Shown: piece by piece, positions 11,552-23,000 of the stretch | How the letters are laid out: every line of letters begins with the position of its first letter | How positions within the stretch are numbered: the first letter of the stretch is position 1 | Assembly: GCF_000182925.2 (NCBI RefSeq) | Contig: NC_026503.1 | Coordinates: forward strand, 620,001-684,000 | Source of the DNA: Neurospora crassa OR74A | Lineage: Eukaryota > Ascomycota > Sordariomycetes > Sordariales > Sordariaceae | Direction of reading: 5' to 3' | Length of the DNA: 64,000 nt | Made by a program: the position numbers and the translations under genes | Notes under the pieces: generated by a model | What the model was told of the DNA's origin: nothing | The model's input: only the letters and a program-made list of their open reading frames with translations | Databases searched by the model: none

Positions 11552-13259
11552 TGTGGGCTAGATTAGAGACTGATCCTGGCTAGGCGTGGTCTGAAAGGTG
11601 AGAGTAGACGAGGGCGGAGAGGTGACTGTGATGCTACCACCAGCAGCAACACAGTTTGATGGGTCCGCCACGAAGCGGATGCAGAGAAAGGTGGCAGGAG
11701 GGTGACATGAGAGAAGGATGAAAAGAACGGCAGAAGACCGAGGTGATATCAAAGAGTGAAGTGGAAAAACGCTGTGCAGTGTGTATTCCGGCAGCAGAGG
11801 GGCCGAAGAGACGGGAAGAAATCGTGACAAGGGGGGAGGGGAGTTTGTGGACTTGACGGGAGAATGTAGGAGGAGAAAGAGGGAGAGGGGAAGTAGAAGT
11901 GGAACTGGGGGAGGAGGGTTTGGCCAGCAACGGGATACAATGCGGTTGTGCCAGAACCAGCAATGCCTGCCGGTCCGGGAAGTGAGGTGAGGTTGGTGGT
12001 GGTGAAGTGCGTGATGGTCACGGTGGTGGAGGTGGAAGTGGAAGTGGAAGTGCCCCTGCTACCAAGTCGTAATAACAACCGTTGGTGGTAGTAGTGTATT
12101 ACGGGAAGGCGGGAGTGACGGGACGAATGAGACGGGACTCGGAGCCTTGAACCAGCGTCCTCCATGAAACCCATGTGGAGTGATGGGATCTGGAAGAGGG
12201 CGGGACCTGGGACGGGGACGGGGACGGGGAGCTGATCTCTCTTTCAAGGTTGGGGACGTGGTGCCATGTTGGACAGGTTGGACAGGCATGATCCGTATTG
12301 AGCAGCAGGTTGATGAAGACGGAAAGAGCGACCATTCTGAGAAAAGGACCCCTCTCTCCCTCCTCCCTCTCCGCTCTCCACCAAGACGAGTAAGCAGGCA
12401 TATCGCGTTGTGACGATACGGATACACAGCTCGGTCATCCTCACATTATCCCCACGCTGAACCATGATAAACATTCGCAGGGAGACCGTGACTAGGGAAC
12501 TATGACATGAACCTGGACCGCGGTGACGGGGGGGATTTGAACCATCTCACACACGGCACTCTCAAACGTCAATTTGCGCCATTCAGCGCACTGGCGCTGC
12601 GTTCGCCATGCACAACGCACGCTCATCTCAGCTTGACTCCAGTCAGGAGTGACAAGGTAAGGCTGGCTGAGCGAAACTTTGTGTAAACCAACGAAGAATG
12701 GCAGATGGCCGTCAGACTGATTGGTCTTAACAGCTGCACCTGTGCATAGAGATGCCGCCAGCGAGTGGCTAAGATCGGATGAGGTACCGTAATGGTCCAT
12801 GTCATCAACATGTGGGGAGCTGCTGGTGAAAGGGGAAAGGGAGCAGTTGAGGTTGGGATGATGACAGTGAGATGATGGATGGGAGGGAAGTCGACTGGGC
12901 GTTGAACTAACTCCCGTCCGCCCATTACAACTAACTTAAAGTAACCTCCGTCCATCGTTGGCTGATTCGTACTAGTGTCCGGATCTCCCGTTTGGGTCAC
13001 CATGCACTTCAGTTCCATCCTGCTATGCGTGGATGTGGATGGGATTGTGCATGAGGTTCTTTCTGGATCTAGACTCAAACTGCCCCATACTTGGGGTACG
13101 TTGAGATGGAAAGAGCCCAGCTGGGGAAATAATGGCTGTGCGGTGGGGGGAGGGAAGGTGCCACAAACCGCAACTTGTGTCCTCTTCCCCGTTTCTCTAT
13201 CAATTTTTCAGGTGTTGAGAAGAAAGGAATGCGCATAACTCCGATGCTGGCCGAATGCG

Positions 13260-13263
<4 letters not shown>

Positions 13264-13306
<43 letters not shown>
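13264..13306. repeat. Poly(A) run, 43 bases
   Basis: The longest homopolymer in the window, uninterrupted. It lies in gene-free DNA about 1.7 kb upstream of the alpha-arrestin start. It could be the tail of an old retroposed sequence, but I saw no coding body or target-site duplication next to it. Confidence 0.95.
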
Positions 13307-13310
<4 letters not shown>

Positions 13311-16067
13311 CACCGCGGTAAAACTAAAACACTGGGGGATGCAGGTTGCCATGGGCGCGCGTGTATGTGATAAAGTAGAGTCTCATATAAAGACAAAATC
13401 ATGACACGTACCTGTACCTCTCTGATCATGAGCACGCCCGCTATCTCCGCGCTTCTATGGCTGCTGGGCGCAATCAACCGTCCGTGATATCGGGTAGTGG
13501 TGAGCTGTTTGGGTGGTACAGTAATTTGCGGAATCGTAATCCCGACCTGCACAACGCTCGCTGCTCTGTGTTGTTGCTGTTGCCGGTGTGTTTTGCAAGA
13601 TGTGCAATATCAGTACGACAAGGCCCAGGGTTGGTCGTTGCGTTGGTCTGGGTCTTTGTCGTAAAAAAAAAAAAAATAGTCCGTTCCTTGTCCGGGCGGC
13701 TCAGCAAGTGTTGGTTATGATAGCAAACCGCTTGACCCAAGAAAGAAGGAAGCCGCGGTGCCGGAACGGCCGAAGGGAGGACCGGGCGTTCACTCAGTGT
13801 GCCGTTGTTGGTCTTTGTGCGTGTGGCAGTGTCGCGCCGTAAGCCGAGGTGGCGGTGATGAGGATACTATGGTAATGGCTCGAGATTGGGTGGTAATAGT
13901 CGAGAGAGTCGTGTGCTCGTTGATAAGACGTGGAAAAGGTTAAGCAACAAAATCAATCAGTCTGACTGGTGAATCCGGCAAAAGTGTCTCAGGCCCGGGA
14001 GTTGTTGAGTTGAAGGTCGGATGGTCACGCTACGAGGGTGCCAGGATGACGGGATGTTGCGCGCGGGCGGTACTTGGGTAACCCTCTGCAGTAGGATATG
14101 TATGTATGTATATCCTCGGTCTCTGCTGGCCAAGGTTAGACTCGTGGTGTCGTTGGGTCAAAGATAGATAGATATGACGGACCAGGGCGCAGGGAGGGCG
14201 TTGGTAGTGTACACTACAAGACTGGGGACCTCGATGCGGCGTGGAAAAAAAAAGAGTTGGAGCCAGGAACTTGAAACAAGAGGCTGTCGGGACGGTGAAA
14301 GGGGATGGAGAATTGAGGGACCGTGGTAGCATGATATTACCAATCGACGCTATGAAAAAGCAAAACACCAAGTCAATGGAGAGCAAGACCCAGCATTATT
14401 TTTGCAACTGGGGAGGCAAGGCGAGGGAAGAAACACCCTGATTTTCGCGCCCGGGACAGGACTCATCATCGTTCCCAGCTGGTCCTGGATCTCCATTGGA
14501 CCGTCTTGGGGTCTCAAGAGTCTGGAGACGGTCTGGTCGGAGATCAAGGTTGTCTTGGACGAGATGCAAAGACAGCCATGGGGGACGCCATGATCTCCAC
14601 CAATGCAAGTATGATGTATTCTCAACGCCCGAATCCCTACCATCCCTGCCTGTGCTGCCCTTTTTCCCCACTGCCGCTAACAGAAAAGGTGGAGGAACTG
14701 GGCATTCTTGGCACCGATAGGGTCGCACTCGGTGGATACCAGGGCACAGGTCCGCCCGAACTTTGTGATGAGGTGCGAGAAATGCCCTTTTTTTCCCCAG
14801 CATGACACTCATCGATCGTGTTCCGTTATCGCTCAGCACTTTCTGACAGAGACTCCCGAGGGTCCCGGACGGGCAAGATGAAGACGGAGGATCATGATGG
14901 AATCGATATTCTGTCGTTATTGCGCCCAGGCTGTTAATAGACAGACGACCTACTTAGCCAACCGATGCCGATTTGGCCGCCCGCGTACCTTAGACTGGCA
15001 ATAGTGTCCATGTACACACACATTCACACACATGCCACGACTTGTGAATCAGTCCAGAAACGGAAGAGGCACGCATTGGATCGAACAAGGGGAAAAAAGT
15101 TGAGGATGGCACCGAGACACCAACGGCCAGACTTAAATCCAACGAACCTTTCAAGCATGCTTTGATCCTCCCCTCCTTTACAATACACTACATCACCATC
15201 TACAGCACATCGGTATACCTATACATACATACTTGCTTCCCTTTTCCCTCCCGTTGGTGCTTGTGCAGCCGCGGTACTTAGCTTAAGCGACGGTGCATTA
15301 CAACACGGCACGGCACTCCTTGAAATCTTTTGAAGTCTGTTGATCATTGTGGGTGAGAGACATATTTGATTTCAAAGACAAATCTGAAACTGTCAGGTTG
15401 TTGTGTACCTAGATAGATTGACGCTTTTGGATAGCACCAAGTGGGTATGTATCTACCTACACTAATATGTATGTAGTTTGAGACCGAGATATCTCGGTAT
15501 CTCCACATCCAGATACATACTACTGCGTAAAGCAGTACCTACCTACCTGCTACCTCTACGCCAGGTCCCCTCGCCCGTCTCGGCGATGCATGAACGGCTG
15601 TCCTGGCACTTTCGGCCTGTGTCGTTTTTGCCTTGACATCCGTCTGCCAGGGACATGACTCACTCTGCACATACGGGGGGAATAAACGGTACAGAATTGC
15701 CCTTTAGTATCGATTCCACGTCAAATAACTTCGTTTGCTTGTCCAGGAGTGTCAAACAATGCAAAAAACAAAGATGCGAGAAAGGAAATTCCCGTCCACT
15801 AACAGACCGACCGGCGCCAAGCTGCACAAGCATTGACAATGCCCCCAGGGGTACTTTGTACACTAAGGAAGGCACAGGGAGCGCCTCCACAGCCCCCATT
15901 CCCTACGTCATTATAGCGGGTACACACAAGTGTGAATCAGGGCAGGCCCGGGCACCAGTTCCACGCTTTCCTCTAGCTGCTGACCTATTGGGTACCAAGG
16001 GAATGTGGAAGATACACTACAGTCTCGCTGGGCACCACCTTCTTCGCTTCGTTGTCGCTTCTTCGTC

Positions 16068-16091
16068 TTTTTTTTTTTTTTTTTTTTTTTT
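16068..16091. repeat. Poly(T) run, 24 bases
   Basis: Uninterrupted T run in intergenic DNA downstream of the kinase gene, preceded by a CT-rich stretch. Confidence 0.95.
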
Positions 16092-16808
16092 CGGGTTTTC
16101 TTCTTCACTTTGAGATTTCCCCCCCCCGTGCCGGCCGATTCACAAACATCCAATCCCGAGGCCCCGAAGCGAATGCAACGCGCGACTCGAAAGGGAACTG
16201 CAGACAGACACTTCGTTACGCGCCATGCCTGTCACCTTGACTAATGTCATTCTTGACGACCCATGACACAAAGTGCCCGTTCATACACGCCCAGCGGGCG
16301 AGGTGCCTTAGCCTTGAAGTCACCGAGTACCTAACTTGAATGAAACAAATGAAGGGATCGCCGAGGCTTTGCTAGTGGCTGTATATTCTGGGACACCTTG
16401 ACGGCCCGACAGCCATGTTTACCATGCAGTACACGTGTAGAGCAAGAAGTCCATGGAACGGACAACCCTCCGAGATCGCCCTTCCATACAATACACCTTC
16501 GCCATTGCCATCAATCCCGCGACACTTTGCGGTTTCTTCGGCTTGTCGTCGTCACGGTACCGTAGCATGATCGACCGCCGCCTTAGCTCGCTTAGTTTGC
16601 CTGGTGCTCGTGGGCTGATCATCCCCGTCGTCGAATCAGCACTGCCGCGTTTCACATCACAGCCTTGGGCCTGACAGAGCCAAGGGACTCGGAACCCATC
16701 TTGGCTTTCAGTTACCATGCATTTTACTCGCTTGAACGAACGTCGCCCTAACTTTAATGACTACGGCTAACGAGAACTGAACAGACATGCTTCCCCCAGA
16801 ACACGCGA

Positions 16809-18349
16809 TTAGTCCCTCCAGAATCTGCGAGGCTGTGGTTGTCGTCGAATCACGGGCCGGTGATCCTCATCTGCCCTCCGTCTTCGTACTCTCTCCAAGT
16901 CCAAGATACTCTCATTCGAAAACACCTGTCCGAACCGAGCCCTCGCTGCCCCGCCGAACCGGTTTGGATGATGAGCCCCCATATTCCAACGCTCACGGGC
17001 AGGAGCTGGAGGCGGTGCCGGCCGCCGCCTTTCTGGCTCTCCGTAGAACCTCTTGGCCCACGCTCTCGCTTCCTCCTCCGAGTTGTTTAATCTGGTCCTC
17101 AGCTTGTCCCTTATGTGCACCTCGAGCTCCCTGAGCGTGGGCCGCGATAACGGAGAGTGGTACAAGCACTGCGCAACCACTCTTCTCAGATCTCGGTCCG
17201 TGTCATCGTACCGCCCAGAGTACAACAGATCGCCCCCGTAGGTAGCATCTTTCACCGGTCGGTCGAACACCCTGCTGGCGTACACAAACGGTTCCTTTTT
17301 CTCATTGGGCCAACACAAGGTGATCAAGGCATACATGGTCTGAGAACGGCCCCAGTTAGCTTTTGAGCGACAAGCGTCTAGTCAAGATTACATACCCAAC
17401 CCATCTGCCAAAGGTTCATGCTTTCTCGATAGTTGCCCGCCGTCGGTGCCCCGTCGGAGGCCGGTGCGGCGATGTGCCAATCCCATTCTTCGGTAAACTG
17501 TTCAGGTGTGTAGAGATAAGCCTTGCCAGACTGGCGGGCATACCATACTCTTTCCGTCTCTCGTCGTGCGCGGAAATTGAAGATTTCTCCTAAGCCCAAG
17601 TCGCCAATCTGTTTGTAGCCACTGTTAGTTGATGTTGTAACCTCTTTATCTTGTCTGAACGATTCACCTACCTTGTGTATAGGCACAATTGCATGGTTAC
17701 GTTGTCCAAATGTGCCAAAGCCTCCCACCAGAACTGTTGCAGTCAGTAAGTCTTTTCCATCCATCTTCAATGGTCAACGGCCATCCACTCACGATTAGTA
17801 GGATCAATATCAAAGTGAACCATTGTATCCCTCGGACTCTCGTTGAAATCCCTAGCTGACTCTTCCGCCCTCCACTTCGTTCCGGGGTAAGCCAAAGCGA
17901 CCAAGCCGCGAACAAGGCAATCGAAGATGGTCCATAGTGCCCTGTCGCTGAACGTTTTTCGTTCTTTGGCCATCTTGACGATCCATTTCTCCAAGGTGCC
18001 ACGCTCCATGAACTCGAGAAAGAGGCCGCCGGCTGCGAGGTCGCTCTCTTCGATGGCTTCTTCGGCGGCGAGGTTGTACATGTGGAGGACGTGATGGGCG
18101 TCGCGCATCAACTGTAGGGAAAAGAGAATTAGCACGGAGTTCTTTTGGTTGACAGTCTCTAACCTGGTTTTCTCTTTTCTTCATCCTCCTCGAATCCCTC
18201 TTATTCATCTTCTTCTTCTTCCGTTTTTCTTCTTCAAGTTAGGTTTCTTCATCCAGCTCCAATCCACTTTCCCACTCACTGATCCTCTCTATACAACTTC
18301 ACACTCCCCCGAGCAACCCATCTTTACTATAAAAAAGAAATCCCCAAAG

Positions 18350-18390
<41 letters not shown>

Positions 18391-18843
18391 CAAACATACC
18401 TCATAATTCCTCCTCTCCTTCTCTATCGTATCCCTTCCCTCCAACTCAATCTTCACCACCACCTTTTCTCCAGAAGACATACTAAACAAACAAGCCATCC
18501 CGAACCCTCCCCACCCCAACACCTTCTCGAACCTCATCCCCTCCTGCGCCAGTAGTCGTTCCAATCTGCGCGCCCGTCTCTGCACCCCCGTCGACGGCCC
18601 TTCCTTCTTTTCATCCTCCTGACTCTTTCGATACGGCTCCGGCTCCCGAAAGGTATGTCTCCCCGGATGAAGATGATGAGGGGGCGGGGGCCCAAACCCC
18701 GGCCAGCGCGCGGGTCGACGACGGGGGAACTCGAGGTTGTGGATGGCCTCGCGGCGTTTTTGGCGGGACCAGGCCGAGGCTCGGCCCATGCGGTGGAAGG
18801 CAAAGTAGTCGGTTTGTTCGCGTTGGACGTCGCGGAATCCCAT
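16809..18843 (-). CDS. Atypical fungal protein kinase
   Basis: Five exons, 18843-18400, 18111-17793, 17733-17672, 17608-17396 and 17339-16809, encode 522 residues. All introns have GT..AG ends with GTATGT, GTGAGT or GTAGGT donors, and phases agree. The first intron is 288 bp. Kinase landmarks in order: glycine loop LGWGGFG (109-115), lysine in VVVKIE (131), catalytic loop HFDIDPTN (247-254) followed by LLVG, DLG in KIGDLGLG (278-280) in place of DFG, TPEQF (309-313) at the APE position, and LWQMGWTMYALITLCWP as helix F. The catalytic-loop lysine of HRDLKxxN is replaced by Asp, while the Asp base and the Asn are kept. The C-terminal tail is Arg/Pro rich. Substrate and pathway are unknown to me. 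It belongs to a group of fungal kinase-like proteins with HFDxDPxN loops. Activity is plausible but unproven. Confidence 0.88.
18351..18378. repeat. Poly(A) run inside kinase intron 1 (poly-T in the transcript)
   Basis: A 28-base A run lies within the 288-bp first intron of the kinase gene, so the pre-mRNA carries a U-rich tract close to its 5' splice site. The rest of this intron is also pyrimidine rich in the sense strand. Confidence 0.9.
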
Positions 18844-20045
18844 CTTGTCGGTGGTGGTGGTGGTGGTGATGATAGCTCTGGGGAGAGAGAAAGGCTGTGG
18901 TAGTGGAGGAGGAGGTGTGCACAGGCGGGTTATCTTGGTGGCCCGGTAGGTACTTTGTTGTGAACGGTAAGTAGTCTGTGATACTGGGTTGGCACCTCAG
19001 AGACTTGTTGTGTGAGTTGGACAAGGTACAGTGATGCTAATCTTCTACGCCGGGTAAGTATGTCAAGAAGTGTCTTCTCACTCTTAGCCGGCGTCAACTG
19101 CATGGAATATACTATTCGACTGAAATCAAATTGTGGCTTGAAGAGCCAGGCTAGATTCAAGGCCTCCATAAAGACCATTGGCAGTCTTTGGACAAAGCAT
19201 GTAGTCCAAGGTCAATGGGAGCTTTGGGCGGTCAACTCCAAAGGTGTAAGATCGGAGCCCATTCAAGATTATCCCGGAAGCGGGAGGACTGACAAAGAAT
19301 AGGCCACGTATTTCAAGCTGATCAACTCACTGTTCATAGGCTCGCATTGTTCACCACCACAGAAAGTCACAGCAGGCCCAAGTCCAAAGTCTTGTATTAT
19401 TATCATCCAATGTCCTCCGGTTTGATCCTCCTCCATTACCTTCAATATCGGGGTATCCTACAATCATCTCGTCTTGTACACATGACCACCGCGTTTCTAA
19501 CTGTAGCCCAAACAAGTTGCCCTGGTCATGATCCTATCGTTAACCGTCATAAAAAGCCATGAAAAAAAGACCTCCTTCGCGCTTGCCGCCCATTCACTTT
19601 CTATCTTATAGTTGCGCTTCGCGCCACAAGATGCCATGCTAATGTATGTGTATGCCAAAAATGACGATGCCTTGCCCTTTTCTTCTCTTTTTTAATCCAA
19701 CGTGAAAACCACTCCTGAAGCTTGTCCATAAGATACAAGGAGAGCTCATACAAAAGGAATGTTGAAGTGGTTGTACATGAAGACAAATGAACAAGTGAAA
19801 GCTGATTTGGCAAATTGCGCAAATGACAAATCGCGAAATGTGAGTATGTGTCATGGACACAGTTTGTAGGTGATGGTCGGACATCGCAGGAAAGGGGAAA
19901 AAAGAAAAAAAGAAAGAGCGGAAATACCGGTTGGCCGGTGGCGGGGCGGAAAAACGTCTAGCGCTCAAAGCCAGAGCGACTTCCTCTTTTCCTTGTGTTT
20001 CTTCCTGTCTCTGTATTCCCTGGCCGTTGTCAGCTCAAGGTTCCT
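18844..20045. other. Intergenic region: kinase promoter and coiled-coil gene 3' end
   Basis: This 1.2 kb separates the kinase start from the stop of the coiled-coil protein gene, both on the minus strand. A (GGT)n run sits just upstream of the kinase ATG (18852-18868). No coding frame beyond short ones is seen. Confidence 0.6.
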
Positions 20046-23000
20046 TTAGATACCGGCGGCGTAATGAAGTAAAACTGACACGGCGCTTCTGTCGCTGGAG
20101 TTCCGCACGACGACCATATCCTTGTCCTTCTTCCTCCTGCTCCTGCTGCTGCTCGACTTTTCCTCGTACCTATCACGCGACGACGCCCGAGACCTGCTGT
20201 CGCGGCTGGATTTGCGATGGTGGTGAGCGACGACCAGTGACGTTTGAAGACCCTCGAGCTGGCCGCGAGCTGAGCCCAGCTGGGCCGCAAGACGGTTGTT
20301 CTGGTCTCTCAGGTAAGCAGCCTCCTCCATCCGACGCTCGATCTCATGGTGCTTTGCATCCAACTCGGCCCTGAGCTCCGCGGTAGTCACGTCGGGATCC
20401 GAGTTGAGTTCGTCCTGAAGTCGAATAACCTTGTCTTGGAGCTCCCTCACCCGCTTCACAAGCTCCTCCCTGTTTGCCATGATGGAAGGGAGTTGGTCGG
20501 CCTCAGCCTGCGCCTTGTTAAGCTTCGCTTCCAGCCTGGACACCTTGTCCTGAAGTTCAGAAACCACTTCACGGACTGCGTCCCTCTCGCCAGCCAGGGC
20601 GGGGACCTTGTCTGCGTCGCTTTGTAGCGTCGCGACACGAGTCTCGAACTCGGCAACCTTGGCCTCCAGCTCAGTGACCTTGGACTCCAGCTCGACCTTG
20701 GAAACGCTGAGGTTGGCAACTTGGTATTCCAGCTCAGCCTTGGCGCTTTGTAGACCTGGAACCTTGTCTGCCTCGGCCTGGAGAGCGGCGTTGAGCCCAG
20801 AAAGCGTCATCATGTTGCCCTTTGCGGCCTCAAGAGACTCGCGCATTCTCGCCAACTCTTGCTCGGCATTGAGCTTTTGAGTGGCAATCGACACGTTGGC
20901 AGTCTGCGCTCCCGCCAGATCGGTGTTGAGGGTGGTGAGTAGTACCCGTCCATTCAACCTCTCAGCCTCCAGATCCTCAATTTGCTTCTTCAGGCCAGCC
21001 TTGTCGGATTCGAGACCCTCGATCAGCATGCGGAGGTTGACACCTTCAGCCTTGAGCACGGCAATTTCACCCTCCAACGTGCCGACCTTGTTACTCTGAC
21101 CGGCACTGGACATCTCAAGCTCATCAATGCGCGTGGTGAGAGCGGTGGACCTAGCCTCGGCTGTGGTGAGCTTGCTCTCCAAGTCAGCCCGAGCTGCTTC
21201 CACTGCGGCCTTGGCCTCCTCCAGTTCCGCCTTCTCCTTCTCCAGCTCGGCGATTCGCTGTCTAAGCTCCATCTCTGCCTTCTCTGCCGCCAGAGCGAGC
21301 TTCTGCTTGTCCTCCGCAGCATCATCAATCAGCTTTTGACGCATCTGGTCGCCAAGGTGCTTCGCATCGGTGAGAGTGGCAACCTCGCCAAGAAGCACTT
21401 CTTTGGTGATCCTCAACTCATCGAGGCTGGTGTTCAACTTTTCAATCTCCTTGTCCCTCAAATCACGTTGCTCTTCGAGGGCATTGTTCGTGATCCTCAT
21501 AGTCGAGATTTGCTGCATGAGACGAACCTCATGTTCGGACCGATCTCCCTGCAGGGATTTGATATCTTCCTCCAGACGGGTGACGGTAGCCTTGAGGGTT
21601 TTGCTAGTCTCCTTGAGATCGTCCCTTTCTTTCTGGACTTCGCTGAGCATTGCGCTGGTTGCTGCACAGGTAGTTTTGTACTCGGCGGCGGTTCTGGTTT
21701 CGTTGTCAAGCTTGCCCTGTAGCTCAGCTTGCATCTCAGCCTTTTCCGCACGCGTAGCGTTCAGTTGTTGCTCCAGCTCCGCCATCCTGCGGCCTTGCAT
21801 ATTAAGGTGGTGTTGAAGCTCGTCCATCGTTTGTCTCTCTGCCTCCATCATGGCGACAATCTCGTCCTTTTCGTGGTAAGCGTCGTCTCTTTCGTTCTGC
21901 ATTGCCTCGACATCATCCTCCAGGGCGGCCTGGTCCTCAAGAAGTTCCGCCACCTCGGCCATGCTCTCCTGAAGCTCCTCCCGGAGTTTGCGCTGATCGT
22001 CACGCAGGTGAATCACCTCGGCCTCCTTGTCACTGAGCTGCGACTTGAGGTTGTGTTGGCCATTGCGCAGCTTCCTGTTCTCTTCCTCCAGCTGGTTCAT
22101 TTTACCCAAAAGGTTCTCCTCCTTGTTTTTCTGGTACCAAGCCTTCGCATACTTCTCATCCAGAAGCTTTTCCTGGTTCTCACGCAGGCCTCTCGCTTCG
22201 GTCTCGAGCTCATCAATCTTGCGAAGAAGCTCCAGCTCGGACTCCTTGTGCTCGTGTTCTTTGCTCAGCAGCACGCTTTGTCCGTTGCGCAGCTCCCTGA
22301 CCTCAATCTCGAGGTTGGCGATCTTGCGCTTAAGGTTTGTCTCCATCAACTGTTGTTGCCTCAGCTCTTCTTGGCTGGAACTCCGGTGATGCACCCTGAT
22401 CTTAACAGATGGCAAAGGCTCACTGTTTGTTCGGGCAACGACCATGTCAGTCCGCGACGAGGGGCGGGGAGATGGTTGCGGCACGCGAAGCTGCGAACTG
22501 CGAGGTGGGTGGTTGGAGCTAGCAACGCTGGTGTCATCCGAATCAGACCCAGTGGTGCTACGGGTAAACCGGACGGTAGAGTGTGCTGACTTGTTGGACT
22601 TTGAGGAGGATCTGAAGATGCTGGTTGGTGTTACATCGCTGGCGCAGTCCGAAAGAGAGAGTCTCGAGTCGACCGTAGTAGCCAGAGTGCTGGTGCTGTT
22701 GGAGTGCATCGAGGATTCCGAAACGGACTCGGTTTCGGTATCCTGATCGTGATAATCGTGGGGTCGGTTGTCAAGGACATAGCGTGGCGCAGGAATAGTG
22801 CGCACATTACTAGGAGGAGGGCCGTAGGGACCATCGTGAGGGCCCTGAGGAGGGGTTGGCACCCGGGAGGGGCGTAGGTTAACGGTGGCACGACGTTCTT
22901 CGGGGAGGTTGATTATAGGGATCTTGGCCCTGAGCACCCTGCGCGGGAGGCCAATCGAACCGGTGGTTGCGTGGTGTGGAAGGGGAGGGCGTCCGGGCAT

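Larger units (their letters stand above)
11552..16808. other. Intergenic region, 5.3 kb, no convincing gene
   Basis: This lies between the alpha-arrestin start (11551) and the kinase stop (16809), both minus strand. The first kilobase is probably the arrestin leader and promoter and contains GGTGGAAGT-type repeats near 12020-12055. A 43-base A run is at 13264-13306 and a 24-base T run at 16068-16091. Frames of up to about 150 codons occur but are low complexity, overlap on both strands and show no known domain. Confidence 0.55.

Noticed and set aside
12525-12560. GGTTCAAATCC on the minus strand, like a tRNA B box
   Set aside because: The flanking five bases on each side do not pair as a T stem, and no D arm or anticodon arm could be placed upstream.
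13264-13306. Poly(A) run as the tail of a retroelement
   Set aside because: No coding body, no target-site duplication and no similar sequence next to other A runs.
16419-16718. 99-codon minus-strand frame downstream of the kinase gene
   Set aside because: No splice link to the kinase, no family features, and an overlapping frame is open on the other strand.
20982-22589. Two plus-strand frames of 246 and 286 codons
   Set aside because: They are antisense shadows of the coiled-coil gene. Leu/Gln-rich translations are expected opposite Glu/Lys/Leu-rich coding sequence.
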